Source: Ooceraea biroi
Lineage: Eukaryota; Arthropoda; Insecta; Hymenoptera; Formicidae
DNA: 64,000 nucleotides
Reading direction: 5' to 3'
Assembly: GCF_003672135.1 (NCBI RefSeq)
Contig: NC_039507.1
Span: 8,633,624-8,697,623, forward strand
Positions 49,217 through 61,810 of this stretch are shown here, piece by piece. The position numbers were made by a program, and so were the translations under genes. Each line of letters begins with the position of its first letter. The first letter of the stretch is position 1. Below the pieces are notes generated by a model, which saw nothing but the letters and a program-made list of their open reading frames with translations, had not been told where the DNA came from and did not search any database.

Positions 49217-49837
49217 CAGGGTGTCCCGGGTTTTAACCGACAAACTGCGGGAGCATATTCTACTAGTGGAAATAAGAAAAAATTCTTATATCGAGTTTGC
49301 TTAGAAATGCTTTATTACAAAGTTATAAACCAATATTGAAAAGAAATATCAGATAAGTAACAACGGAACATAGTGTAGAATTTGGAAGGTCGAAGATGTT
49401 TATGTTACGTGTATTCACGTGTATTCATGTTCACTATGTTGAAACGATTCAGTATGATTGTTACTCTCACGACAGTAGCCGTTAGATTTCAATCGTCGTG
49501 TGAACTAGCAATTACTATCAGAATGCCAAAAGTGTTTTCAAATGAGGAATACACCGATATTCATTTCGTGTACGGATTCTGTGACGGAAATGCACGAGCT
49601 GCCGTACGAGAGTATCAACGTAGATTTCCTAACAGGAGAGTACCAGATAGTTCTGTGTTTAGTAATACCCATTTGCAATTACGTAATCCGTTGTTACTTA
49701 TCTGATATTTCTTTTCAATATTGGTTTATAACTTTGTAATAAATCATTTCTAAGCAAACTCGATATAAGAATTTTTTCTTATTTCCACTAGTAGAATATG
49801 CTCCCGCAGTTTGTCGGTTAAAACCCGGGACACCCTG
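49217..49837 (+). mobile_element. 621-bp Tc1/IS630-like element with 151-bp terminal inverted repeats
   Basis: Starts CAGGGTGTCCCGGGTTTTAA and ends with its complement; TA flanks both ends (49215-49216, 49838-49839). The terminal repeats, 49217-49367 and 49687-49837, differ at one base, so the insertion or last homogenisation is recent. The 319-bp centre keeps the first part of a transposase gene, cut off where the right repeat begins. It is therefore an internal-deletion derivative that would need a full-length relative elsewhere in the genome to move. Confidence 0.92.
49523..49705 (+). pseudogene. Truncated transposase: N-terminal helix-turn-helix module
   Basis: From the ATG at 49523 the frame reads MPKVFSNEEYTDIHFVYGFC and then a segment with REYQRRFPNRRVPDSSVFSN, about 45 residues of the DNA-binding N-terminus common in arthropod IS630/Tc1-like transposases (the module I know as DUF4817). 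After about HLQLRN it leaves the family pattern as it runs into the right terminal repeat and stops at 49705. The DDE catalytic domain is missing, so it cannot be a working transposase. The frame is open upstream to 49382 but those residues look like leader sequence. If expressed, the fragment could still bind the terminal repeats. Confidence 0.8.
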
Positions 49838-51043
49838 TATATCTCTCTTTCTCTCTCTTGTGTTCTTTCTCTATAATATTTAATATATTATAGACGAATT
49901 TTATTTGAGACGTTGACAATGAAGCTGACTATTTTGAGACGAACATCTGAGACGGTATCATGTCGCGATTAGCAATTTTGAAAAGGCACCATTTGCCTCA
50001 TAACCCGAATAAATAGATAAGCGACGCGGACAGACATAAGGCAGTAGGCATAGATATAGATCGTTACATAGAGAGGGATACAATCAGACAAAGAGACAGA
50101 GGTATGGAAGCTGTGCATACCGAGCGAGCGAAACGATAATGAACAATAGTCTGTAATTTCCTGACACGCGTATATACGTTATATTGAACTAAATTATATC
50201 AGACATATTAAAAGTAATTAAAATGAGTTTTGACAGTTTCGACGTATGCCCTACTATCCTATACGTATGTAAAGTAAAAGAAAACAATCTCTACGACTCC
50301 TCTTATATTTAACATAATTACCTACAATATTATGAAAAATATTATATATAAATTATCGTTAAATTGCAATTGTTATCATATTATATAAAATAGGTACATT
50401 AACAATTTAGTTTAAATTAGTATGAAGAAGATAATTATATATATTATTATCCATGTGACAATAATTAAAAATATAATGTACTATTCGTACATTGTTGAAG
50501 AGAAATATATTTCCAATTTAATAAGCTAAAATTCTCCAAATTCTGTTATCGAACTAATTAATAACTGCTGATATTTAGGTATTTCAACAAATCGCTTTAA
50601 CTCATCCCATAACATATTCACGAAGCGTGGGATAGCTGGATCGAATCCGCAGATTGACGAAATTACCCTAATTATCCTAATCAAAGAAATTACTCAAGCG
50701 TGTAAATTGTCACTCACGCGGGCAATCAGGAGGGCCGTATTTCCAACTGAAAATAAGATGGATCGACGGTGTGGGCCATAAGAACCAATAAAGAAGACAT
50801 TGGACGGTACTTCGAGCGCATTTTCTCACGGTGCAATATCGAGGAAGGAAATGCGAGCTTATTTCTCCGGGCAGACTGATTTAAAGATCCGACGTATGGA
50901 GTCACGTATCGAGCAAGTGGAACTCCCAGGTAGCCCCAGGTTCGACTTAGTACCTCAGTAAAGCGGACCAGACCACCGTTCAGACGCTCAACCCCTGGAG
51001 TCGCCCGCGTTCTTCAACCCGATGGCGCGCCTCGTAAATCCAC

Positions 51044-51832
51044 ATGTCGCATCGCGTCCTGACGGCGGCACGGAAACCGTCTCGCGCGGACGTGGCGAAG
51101 CGATATTTACTGGAAAGCAAATTTACACGGTCATCGCGAGCTGTTACACGCCGCTCGTTTCACGTTTCCCTCGCGATGAGGGCGGCGGCGACGACGACGG
51201 CGACAACGACGCAGTCGACGATGGCGGAATTCATTTCGCGTGAACGAGCGGTGTCTCGCCGCAGTTCCTCGGATGGAATCGCCGAGCGTTATCACCCGGC
51301 ACCGGTGATAGCCCCGGGGCTGCCGAGAACGATTTACGCGGCTTTCGCGTGGAAATCCAGCAATCCGCTCTCGTCGCGCGCGTTTATTAACACGTTGAAC
51401 ATCGCGCGAGTTTCGATTAATTTTAGCGCGCGTACTCCCTCGAAAATTGTACTGCGTCCGGTAAATAAACACGCGCCGTTTTCGATGAACATCGTTATTT
51501 CAAACATGTTATTTCGTCAAGCCCGTTATTGCGCATCGTCAGCCGAATTTATATGCATGCTAATGAGACGCGTCGGTACACCAAAGCACCGTAAGATCGG
51601 CGGAGATAAGCGGGCATTCGACGTAATAAGCGTCATATTTCCCGTCGAGGAAACGGAAGAAGAGGGATCGCTGCCTTTGATTGCGCGCTACCCTCCGCGC
51701 AAGGGGAACGGATTAAGCGGCGGCGACGACAACCTACCCCTCCGGCCGAGGGGTGCGCGTCGTTGCATTAATGGATTTTGCGACAGTACGTCGCTTCTTT
51801 CGCGACACTCAAGATGGAATGTAATATTATGA
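51044..51832 (+). other. Uncharacterised 262-codon open frame, doubtful gene
   Basis: This is the longest ATG-started frame in the window after the fucosyltransferase exon and the mariner. It is in a CpG-rich block that lowers stop frequency, and a 113-codon frame runs opposite it. The translation is rich in Arg, Ser and Ala (e.g. AAATTTATTTQSTMAEF), without signal peptide, membrane span or known domain. More likely chance than a gene, but a single-exon lineage-specific gene or a long non-coding RNA exon is possible. Confidence 0.15.
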
Positions 51833-54239
51833 AGCTTATGGAACGAGAAAGAAGGCGCCGGGCGAATAAGAGATCGCGGCAGCGCGCGCTCGCGAGCGCG
51901 TCTCGCTTTCTGATGCACAAAACTAATTTCGAGGAGCGCGCACTGTTAACTTTCCTCTCACCGGCGGATATCCGGTGTCGGAAATGCGCCGCGTGATTGC
52001 TGGCCTTTTGAAAAGTCGAGCGAGACGCGCAATTAGCAAGCGATTAAATTTAATGAATTCCTCATTGATAAAGACAATAACGAGATTGAATTATGTTTAA
52101 TCAAATTGAACGAGGGAGTCAAATTAAATTCGCGTGGTTCTTCAAATCGCTCGGATTTGAGAGACAATTAACAAGCAAGAGAGAAAAGATGATCCGAATA
52201 TATCCTGTATCATTTTTATTTAAGCCACTAGGCTTTTACGTTTAATAATGTCGTAAAATACAGTTTATAATCGAACTCACCCGCGCGATATTCGTTATTC
52301 ATGCCATCACTGTCTTAAACTTAAAGCATAGGGATTCATAATGTTACTCTTGGTTCACGCAATACGAATCTCATTCCTACATGCATTCGGCTACGACACA
52401 CGAGCTAAACGACATATGGCTCGTGCTGTATCAGCACAAAAATTTCTGATATTCTATTCCTTTTTTTCCTCTCATTCTGCGCACCGTTTTCTCTCTACCC
52501 GGTAGTATTTCCAGGCGGAAAATTGCAAATACGATTCCCTCCTCTTTTCTCATCACATTATCACGCCGCGTAATGCTAACATGTCGGTCGATATATTTGT
52601 AAATTTGACGTGCTTTTGTATTTCAAGGGAACATATTTGATATTTTTATTTTCAATCGGCAATCAAAAGCGGAATCAAACACTATACATTATATATATAT
52701 ATATAACTAAACAACACAAACATTTTCGTTAAATTTTGATATATGGGTTGCGATCTTTAATGATATAATAAAATAATTTCCAAATGGTTTGGAAATACAT
52801 TCGGTAACTTTTTTGCAAAGAATCTTAATTTAGAAAAAGTGTCATATTGGCAGACATTCAGTTTCTGCTTCTGTTCTATCTCTATGAAAATTTCTATTCC
52901 TGAATAAAATCTCTTCAAGCAAAAAATATAATTATGAAAAATGCTGTCTGCTGTAACTTAAAAAGACACGTCACGGGCTGTTCCTCGCGCATGTTCGTGC
53001 GGCGCATGAAACATGATGAACGGGTTCGCTGGATTTACACGCACCATACATGGTGATGCCTGAGCTATAACACCCGTTTTGGCACGTTTCGCCGCGTGTC
53101 ACGACCTATAGAGTAATAGTACGATTTTCGACAAGCTCGAAGCGCGTGATGAGTGCAGTCGCTGCCGTGATAACGATGTTCCGGCGTTTCCGGCGAGAAC
53201 GAGGCTTTGTTCGCTAGAGCGGAAACGGATATCGCTCATCAAGGATCACCGGGCCAGGGCCCACGATGCACGTTTTTCGCCTGCGAGTGATGGTAAGATA
53301 GGGAAGAAGCGGAAGCGGACGGGCGTACATGGAACAAAAAGGAAGGAGCTGCCGTTCCTGCAGTCCGCAGCCGCGCGAGCATCGGTAACAATTCCGGGAT
53401 CAGCGGCGCGATTAATGGCGCCGCGGCGCGAGATCACTCGCCATCCCTCTTTTGTTACTCCGGTGCAGCCCCTTGTTTTTTCATTCTTCGCCCACGGCAC
53501 GTTTTTCGTTAATCTTCCCCCTGCACGGGCGAGTACTGTTGATTTTCAAATAATTTCGGACGATACGCGCGTGCGACAGTATGCCAGACGGAATGCAAAT
53601 TGAGTTCGGAAATTTCCATTTTTCGCCTGGTCGCCGTGCATGATATTTTTTATTGCCGGAACATTATGCGCCTGGCCAACGATGAACTGCATAAAGGTCC
53701 GCGATGCACCGCGATTTTTCTCCCTCACTCGCATGTTGAGCCCGGGGTTGCGGCAGAGGTTAATAGAAAACTATAATTCTTCATCCCGGAAAGGGGAGTA
53801 CTCCTTCTCCCGTTTTCTTGCAAGCTTCTGAGGTTTGATAGATATTCTCATACGGGCTAAATTGAAATTGTATCAAATGAGAATGCATGTGAACACTCGC
53901 ACGTTCGATACAAATCTGGGATATGTACATTCCGCGTTGTTACATTTTCCACGACCTATAAATCCAGTTCATAATTATGATAAATCTGTGATTTACGAAA
54001 TTAACACACAATTAACCCAGATATTCTCATAAATTTGCTGAAATTATCGCACGCGTGAATGATCGGAATCTAGGACAATGATTGTTTCGAGATTCGCAGA
54101 ATTTCCGCAGAACGACAGTGTCCAGATCCGATGAAAAATTCACTCCCTTGCGATATGCCGATTCGACAACAGATTGCCGACGATCCGGCGGATTTAATTA
54201 AAATTTAATTCGAGGATCTCGCTAAATCTCCGCAAGTTC

Positions 54240-54261
54240 CACGGACACGGCCGTGTCCGTG
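54240..54261. other. Perfect 22-bp palindrome
   Basis: CACGGACACGG followed at once by CCGTGTCCGTG, without a mismatch or spacer. It could bind a dimeric protein or form a cruciform. It lies in CpG-rich gene-free DNA. Confidence 0.65.
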
Positions 54262-57200
54262 CGTATATCTGGTGGTATTCGGAAACGTGTGATGTGGTAG
54301 TCGCTTAAACCGATCCGGGCTCGCGTCGTCGGCGGGGGTTGAACAGTGATTCGAGATTGCGCGAGAGGGTTACCAGCGAGAAGTGCAAGGTGGGGCTGCG
54401 GGATTACCGCTAAAAGCGTACAAATCCTTCCCGGGCTACGTGGAGCGGTGAGACTGCGCTTTTGGGTATGGCGCAATGCGAGAGGAGCAGAAAGGCGAAA
54501 CGAGCGGCGACGGCGAGCGAAATGGAGTTGCCAGTTTAGGCCCGCTGTCGCAAGCCGCGGAAACTTTGCGCCGTCTCCCGCGACGAGAGAGAAACTCTAT
54601 CCTGCGGGCTTCGATCGGGTCGGAATCCTGCGCAGGATGCCTGCTTTGTTTCCGTTTATTTTCGCGAGGAACATCGCGCGAGTTTTTGCCTCGGCCATTC
54701 ATTGATGAGATAAATGCGAGCGAAATCCGAGATGAGGTGGTCGTGGCTAACGATGAGGCATCGACGTTAAAAATGAGAAACAAAAGTTGCATTCGCGATT
54801 GAATGAAAATGTGTGTTTCTTAATACGTTGTTAGATAAGTTTTATAATATATTTTTTTACGATAAATCTTCTTGATACACCAAATTGTAAGATATCTCGA
54901 GAGAATCGATGAGGTTCGCTCTAGATTTGGAAACATCAATCTTCGTAGTCTTAGTTTGCTGACAAGCAACTGAAAGATTGCAACGTAATGCAACTTGAAT
55001 TATATTAAAAATGTTTGGCGAAACGAAATTCGCATAATAAATCATTTAGTTAATTTTGTCGATGCAATCATTTCTGTCGTGCTTTTAACTCTTGATTTAT
55101 TATGCTGCATTATCGAGGACGCATCAAAATCAAACTAATAAGACATCTCTATTTACGGATGACTGAGATAATTTAGAATTGCATGATGAACTTTACTTAA
55201 ATAAATTCTTGTGTAAGACTGATGATGAGAGAGGTTCTAATTATAAGTAGAGGTATAACAAAGAAGCATCAGTAAGTTTTCACTTTAATTCCGGTTTTAA
55301 TATCGTCCGCGCTCGTTCATCTTGAAATATAGTTGACGCGGCATACAGCAGCCGCACCGCCAGTCCAGTTCGATGCAGGCTACTCCAATAAGATCTCGGC
55401 CAATAATAGCAATAGCGAAGCGTCATTGGTCAATATCTCGTACACGTGCCGCCGTATTGTATCGAGCGTCGGTGGTCAGCATCGAAAACTTTCAATATCA
55501 GACAGCTGGAACATCGAGGAATCTTCCTCTCTGCTAAATTGAGTTATCATTTTGTCCCGATGCCCCTCGTAATAATATCCAAGCTGCAGAATTCCAACGA
55601 ACAGCCGTCGTATCTCACGTAAGCGCAATGCGATGAAACGCAAGGATAACGTTAAGTTGGTGTCAACTTTCACCCAAAACGCGTCTAATTTAATTCATGT
55701 TAATTTAATTAATATTCCAACTGCCGATTACGAATTCGTGTAACTCCATCCTCTAATGCCTTCCTTTCCTCCGCATATTACATGACTCTGTTCTATCTCG
55801 CGCGCGAATCCAGGTGACAGCGATCTTCCAAACCGCCTCGAGTTCCAACGAGCGTGAACGTCGAGATTATAACAATCCGTTTTACGTGCGACGCCGTCGA
55901 GCGTCGCGCTCTTCCCAAGTACGACGTGAACTACCACTCGGGGAGCGTCGCATCCTTGCCGGCGAGCGGAAGACATCCAGTTTACACCGAAATAAAAGTT
56001 GCGGAGCGACTATATAAGACCCGTTTTCTCCCCCTCGAACTTCCGAATCACGCCACACGCTCCTTTCATCCCAGAGCGGCCTGGTGGTCCGGCCGGGATC
56101 TCGGAGGAAACGTTGACCAGCATCGCGCGCTCCGGAAACACCCACCCTCGCTCCCTTGGAAAGTCATAGATCTCGGCCACCTCGTAGTGTACGTGCACGC
56201 ACACTATTTTGCGAGCGCGTTTCCAGCATAGCGGCACGGCGAGAGCTTTTAAATGTAAAACAGGTCGGCTGGATGGTGACACCTAACTCACGCTGCGAGC
56301 AAGCAACGAAAAGGAAAGAAAAAGAGGAGGGTTCCCTATACGCGTACCGGTATACAGGTGAAATAAAGAGATGGCAGAAGAAAAGGGGACAGAGAGAAAG
56401 GGAGAAGGAGAATGGCACGGGTAAAGGAAGAAAGGGAGACGACGAGAGTGATCCGAGAGGTAGTCATCTCCTCGCGTTCTCCATTTTCCATGACACTCGC
56501 CCCTTCTGCGCCGCGCCCTCTGCCCTCCAGACGAGAAAATGGAAAATACAGCCGCATTGTCTGTGCCGGGATGCTTTATGAAATTTAATAAATACGAAAT
56601 GAATCTGCTCCGCTATCGCGAACGGCAGTGGAGAATGTGTGTTTGCCTACGTTTGTATGTGTGTGCGCGCGCGCGTGCGGGAGAGATGATGCGATAGGGC
56701 GAACGAGAGAGCCACGAGAGTACGGTGAGTGGGACGAAAAGAACAGCGGGAAACTACGCCGCCGAGATAGGCTGTTGGCCCAGTTCTCCGTCGTTCCTGC
56801 GCCTCCATCTTCCGCCTTTCTTTCTTTCATAATCGCGCAATGTTGTCGAAGCTCGTCTGTTCCGTAGCTCAGATGAACGCGAGAAGTGGGTGCCGTCGCG
56901 ATCTCGAGTGCACAGTTACGTCCTAAACTTGTTTATGATGAACATGAAAGCGAATTGTGTGCGAATATTGTTAAAAATGCTCGATCGTGAAATTGAAACG
57001 ATGGTTTTGCAGGTGTTCTCTTATTACAACGCAGTATTTGATGTAAAATAAGTTCTCGTCAAGATAAAAGAGTTAGTTAAATAAATAAGTTTTCATTTCT
57101 CGTGAAATCGCTAACTTTTGATTTCTACGTTAATATATCAGAATAATGATAATGTAAAATAGTAAAAGTATTATAGGTAAATATAAATCCTAATATACTA

Positions 57201-57392
57201 ATTCATTATCTTAGAGTATGCGATGTGAGTGTATATTATATGTATATTATAATCCCAACATGTTTAATATTGAACAAATTTTTCATAATTATATATAGAA
57301 TAATTAATTTTGTTTTTTTCTAATTATAATACATTGAGTTACGTTATATCACAAATATATACCTTCAAAAAAGGATATTTGATGATGTGTAG

Positions 57393-57414
57393 AATATATA
57401 TATATATATATATT
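57393..57414. repeat. (AT)n microsatellite
   Basis: About 21 bases of uninterrupted AT in an AT-rich stretch. Confidence 0.9.
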
Positions 57415-58107
57415 TCATAAGTACAATTAAATATATAATAATTTATCTTTTTCTTTTTTCCTCTCGTTTTAATATTTATTATTTTATTTTTCTTTATTTA
57501 TTAAGCTCCTTTGTAAAAGATTTTAATAACCCAATAGATTTGTTATTCAAGTTTTACACGAGTCATTTTACTTGCCCAAATTTTTAAATAAATATTTAAC
57601 GAAGAGTCGTGCGAGTTTTTCTGACCGCCATTACGCGCTCCGAAAAGTTACCGAAAAGTAAGTTCCTAAGACGGTCCGTGAAAAATAATGTGCGTTCGAC
57701 GGTATAAATAAGAACTTATTCGCGAGTTCTGCACAGGTGCCGGAACCTGGCTCCTACTGCAGCGGTAGGAGTTTTCCATGAATTTATCGTCCATTTATGC
57801 TAAATTTTTTAAATAATTCTACAGGAACTTTTCAGCACATTTCTGTCTGTGTTTGGAGACATTTTCTCCGATAATCGTACAGTAGTAGATAATTAGAGTA
57901 TTTTGTGACAATTATTCTTTCAGTAATTGAACGTCTCATTACACTGTATCTTTTACTTGAAACATAGACGTACATAAATAGTAAATAATAAATTAATTAA
58001 AGATAAACCTCTGTGCTGGATTCTTTTTTCGAAGATAAAATACTGCTATACCGGAACAGAGTAATTGCACGTTATCTTAGAGCTATTTCATTTGTCAGCC
58101 TGCGAAT

Positions 58108-58156
58108 ATCTCTCTCTCTCCATCACTTTCAAGTGCGAGAGAGAGAGAGAGAGAGA
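58108..58156. repeat. Mirrored TC/GA microsatellite forming a hairpin
   Basis: ATCTCTCTCTCTC is followed after about 15 bases by a run of GA ending GAGAT; between them CACTT-TC-AAGTG is itself a small stem. The whole could pair as one hairpin of about 13 plus 5 base pairs. It may come from two convergent microsatellites. Confidence 0.7.
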
Positions 58157-61144
58157 TGTATAAGAGATCTAGCACATTACCATTAGCAACGAGCGAGTGA
58201 CGTGAGTTCTAAGACGAAGCGGCAGGCAACGCCAGAAATCGGAAGTGACGGAGAAGCGGCTGTACCAATATTAACATCCACCTTGATGCTCCTACAGGCA
58301 AATTCACGGAAACGAGATTCTCGCGCTCGCTCGTATCGCAGTTACGAATTATCGTTAAATTTGCTTTTGAATCAACCAGACTGCGCAGACATCTTTGATT
58401 TAGGATGCGCTGAATGAATACGCAAGCTTCTTCCGATGCATCATGGGCTTTAGATTGTTTTAACGAGCGATTGGCACGGAATCTAGAAACGATATTCATT
58501 CCACGATTTCACGGCTTTCTCTTTACGATATTCCCAAATTTAACCACATTTCTTACACTTACACATTGACAAAGTCGAGTTATAAGAGAACGTCGCTGAT
58601 GAACAAGCCGACGAGGCAACTAATATTTTCCTCGTTCTGGAAAATCAAAGCTCTTGCAAAGAAAGCTTCCTGCAAAACGCATCTATTGTCTATAATCTTT
58701 CGTCACAATTTTAATAAAAGGAACGAGATTAATCATTTATATCACTCAGAACTGATTACACGCTCGTCGATTACAGCGTCGCGCTCGGCGACACGTACGT
58801 CTGACTAATAGTGACTTATACTACTTGCCCGCGTTCGGCTCGAGTGTAATTGAATCATCAACCATTACGTTTAACTCGCGCCGACTGCTGTCCCTACGAT
58901 TTAACTTTTACTTACATCGTACATCATTCGGTCATGGTATATTACTTCGTTAGTTGCGCCGGGCATAACATCATTAATCACACTGATCATTAACTCGAAC
59001 AACGACTCAATGATCACGACGACGTACAACCGTCGTTCCTTAATTATACCGCGGCTGCACGCCCGCGCCGCAGCTGGTAAAAGGCCGAACGGTAGTATCT
59101 CGATGCTTCGTTACTTTCCTCGAGCTCAGAGCACCCCAACTTCCCGTCGAAGAACGCGAGCGAGCGCGAGAGCGAGTCGGGCCGGGGGTTGAACGAGGGA
59201 GAGCCGAAACGGCGCCCCAGCCGACGGAGAAAGGGGGTAGAGAACGTGGTCGTCGCCGCCTTTAACGCTCTGTTGACTCCGCTAGACGCGAAACTTCCTA
59301 CTTCGCGGTTTACCGCCGACGAACTTAGAATTTCTAATGGGCGAGCGAGAGGACGCCCGGCCGCGCTGCGAGCTGCATTCGTTGCGTCGCGTAACCACCC
59401 TCGGTCGTCGGGAGGAAGGGTACCGACCGCTTCCGGACTCCGCGCGCGTTCGAATTTTCACTCGAGGCTGCGGAGGCCGCCGCGGCGGAAACGGAAGGTG
59501 GCAGTTAACCGCGGCGACCGGCGCGCAATGAGACATTCTCGTGCCACGACCATTTAGCCATTCGATACGACGTTCGGTCGGTACCGCTCCGCGCGGCTGG
59601 CACGACGTTTTTCGAGCGGTCCTCGTTGCCTTTTACTGCGAACGACGGGACATAATAATCTCGCTACGCTATTTTGTCGTCCCGTATAAACGGTACCGTG
59701 CCCTATCAATGAACGTTTAAATGAGCCGTTAGGCGGAATAGGGACGCGCGTGGTAATCAAAACGAGATTTCGTCGTGTACGTCAATCTCCGCGCGTAATT
59801 ATTTACGACGTAAAAGGTATCTTGGACTCTGTTGCTCATGGAGTGCTTGAATAAAGCATTTACAATTACGTTGCGCATGCACCAATGCTGAAATTTATCT
59901 AAATCTCCGTTTTTCTTGCGCTGGTTGAAATATACATCGTAATGCGTTCAGCGGATCAGTTCTCGATTATGCGAATGCGCGTTCCGCGCGCTCGTGCAAA
60001 CCGACTGCGACGTATTGACGGATTACCCGACGGATTTCGATAGGCAGCAGATTTTTCATGCTCGAGTTCAATCTTCCTGGAGAACGGCACGGCGAGTCGC
60101 GTGGCGCGACCAGACAAAAACCGGGGAGGCAAACATTCGCGCTCGTTTTAGGATTCCGTTAATCCCCGCCCATTTTCCTCGGGTCCGCGCGGAAAAAGCG
60201 GAATTCAACAAAACCGTAATCCGCGGACGCGTTAGAACAAAGAGAAAGGAAAACCGTTCCCGCCGAGGTGCGGATCGATCTCGCGCGCGCAAGAATCGAC
60301 CGGTGCAAGAATCAATCTCCGCGCGGCGCGGCGGAGTGTTGCCTTTTGCTCTCTCCCTCCCTCTCATCCATTCTGCTTCCTCTCTTCCTTGGTTTTCCAT
60401 CTCTTTCTCCAATAACAATTCTCTCGTCCTGCCTTCGGCGCAAAGTCCATTATCTCTTATAAAATGAAAAGTTCAGAACCTTTGACCGTTCAGCCAGTTT
60501 ATTGCTACACCGAAGGACGACACGAAGCGCCGCCTGGCACAAAACCACTTCGGCAGGAAACAGTTGGGCCAGACACGACAGTCTCTCTTTCTCTCTTTCT
60601 CGACATCCTTGTATTCCCTTACTCTGCTTCGATCTCCTTCTTATGGTTTATTACCGGTATATACGAAAGCTACGGCTGCCGGCCTGTCGCCTCTCTTTTT
60701 CTCTCTTTCTCTTTCTTTACTCCTTTCCCCCAAAGTTCATAACTGCTCAATGGAGTCTATCCATTATACTTTCCCGTAAGAGCCATACGCGTGAATTCCT
60801 TCGCATTTTCTTTCCCGACATCGCAGTGCATTGCGAATGGAAATCACCGGCTGAATGTTCGCCGTAAATCATTAGCAAGTTATTGTAATGGCGATCGACG
60901 GGTTGTTATTAAGATATTAGGTCATTAACTAAATAATCCGGGTCAAGATGATGAATCAAATCTAAATACATACTTATGAAAGCACAATATTTGAGAGTAC
61001 ATAGCTTGTCATCTTAATTTTATAGCAGAATAGACAACCTTTAAAAAATAAAAAATAAGATTCTCTAAATCGGAGTACTTAGATAGTTATTAACTCAAAA
61101 CTTTGCTGTAATAATTATACTGCACCTTTGCTGCATAATTAATA

Positions 61145-61810
61145 CACAGTAAAAAATAAAATGTTAATTTTAACATTTTTTGCATGTCCCAGAAAGTCCA
61201 CTCTAAATTTTAAGTTAAAGTAACTCATTCGTCATATGTTACTTCTTGACAAACTAGAAATGTTAAGTAATTAACACAATACTTTACATTTATTTTTGTT
61301 ATTGTAACTTTAAGTGTGATGTAAAAATAACATACAAAGTAATTGAAAACTACATGGAAGAGAAGTTACAATAACTCATCAGAAAAGTTGATAGAACATT
61401 TTCGTTCATACAATATGAACATTTACTTTTTATGTTATATTAACACATGATAGTAATTATTTCAACTTAAATTATTTTTGATAGAAACATTTAATTTTAG
61501 TAAATTTGATTATTTTATATGTCAAAGTTCATGATTATTTGAAGATTTACTTTAACTTTTTAGAATGTTAAACTGACTTTGTGACATGTTGATTGTTTAA
61601 AATTATTGTGTTAAAAGCATTTCAAATAATATTCCATTTCTAAGAGACATACACAAAATGTTAAGTTATGAAGTTAACATTAATGTAACATATAAAATTG
61701 TTATAAAAATAATAACATATCAGTTGTATGTTAATTTTACATTGAAGTAGTAATCAAAACATGGCAACACAAGAAAATTTTAACATATGGACGCACAATT
61801 TTTAACGGTG
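61145..61810. mobile_element. Probable 666-bp AT-rich element flanked by TA
   Basis: Starts CACAGTAAAAAAT and ends ATTTTTAACGGTG, imperfect inverted ends (CAC.GT.AAAAAT), each next to TA (61143-61144 and 61811-61812). The inside is very AT-rich and full of repeated AACAT/TTAACATT words in both orientations, unlike the CpG-bearing DNA on either side. There is no open frame. A non-autonomous TA-targeting element fits best, but the terminal match is short. Confidence 0.45.

Larger units (their letters stand above)
49840..61144. other. Eleven kb of non-coding DNA, mosaic of CpG-rich and AT-rich blocks
   Basis: CpG-rich blocks at about 50880-52020, 52980-53760, 54110-54790, 55720-56900 and 58980-60470 alternate with AT-rich DNA (50160-50600, 52600-52960, 57040-57600). 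The longest frame is 51044-51832 (listed separately). Others, such as 54346-54705, 54436-54792 (-), 56156-56581, 59189-59557 and 59994-60467, all overlap long frames on the opposite strand. Microsatellites: AT at 52690-52704 and 57393-57414. A TATATAAG at 56011-56018 in GC-rich DNA is a possible TATA box. Pyrimidine tracts at 60340-60410 and 60585-60730 give low-complexity frames. No gene is supported. Confidence 0.4.

Noticed and set aside
56860..56940. tRNA-like start (TCCGTAGCTCAGATG)
   Set aside because: The A-box resemblance is not followed by a cloverleaf or a GGTTCGA-type B box.
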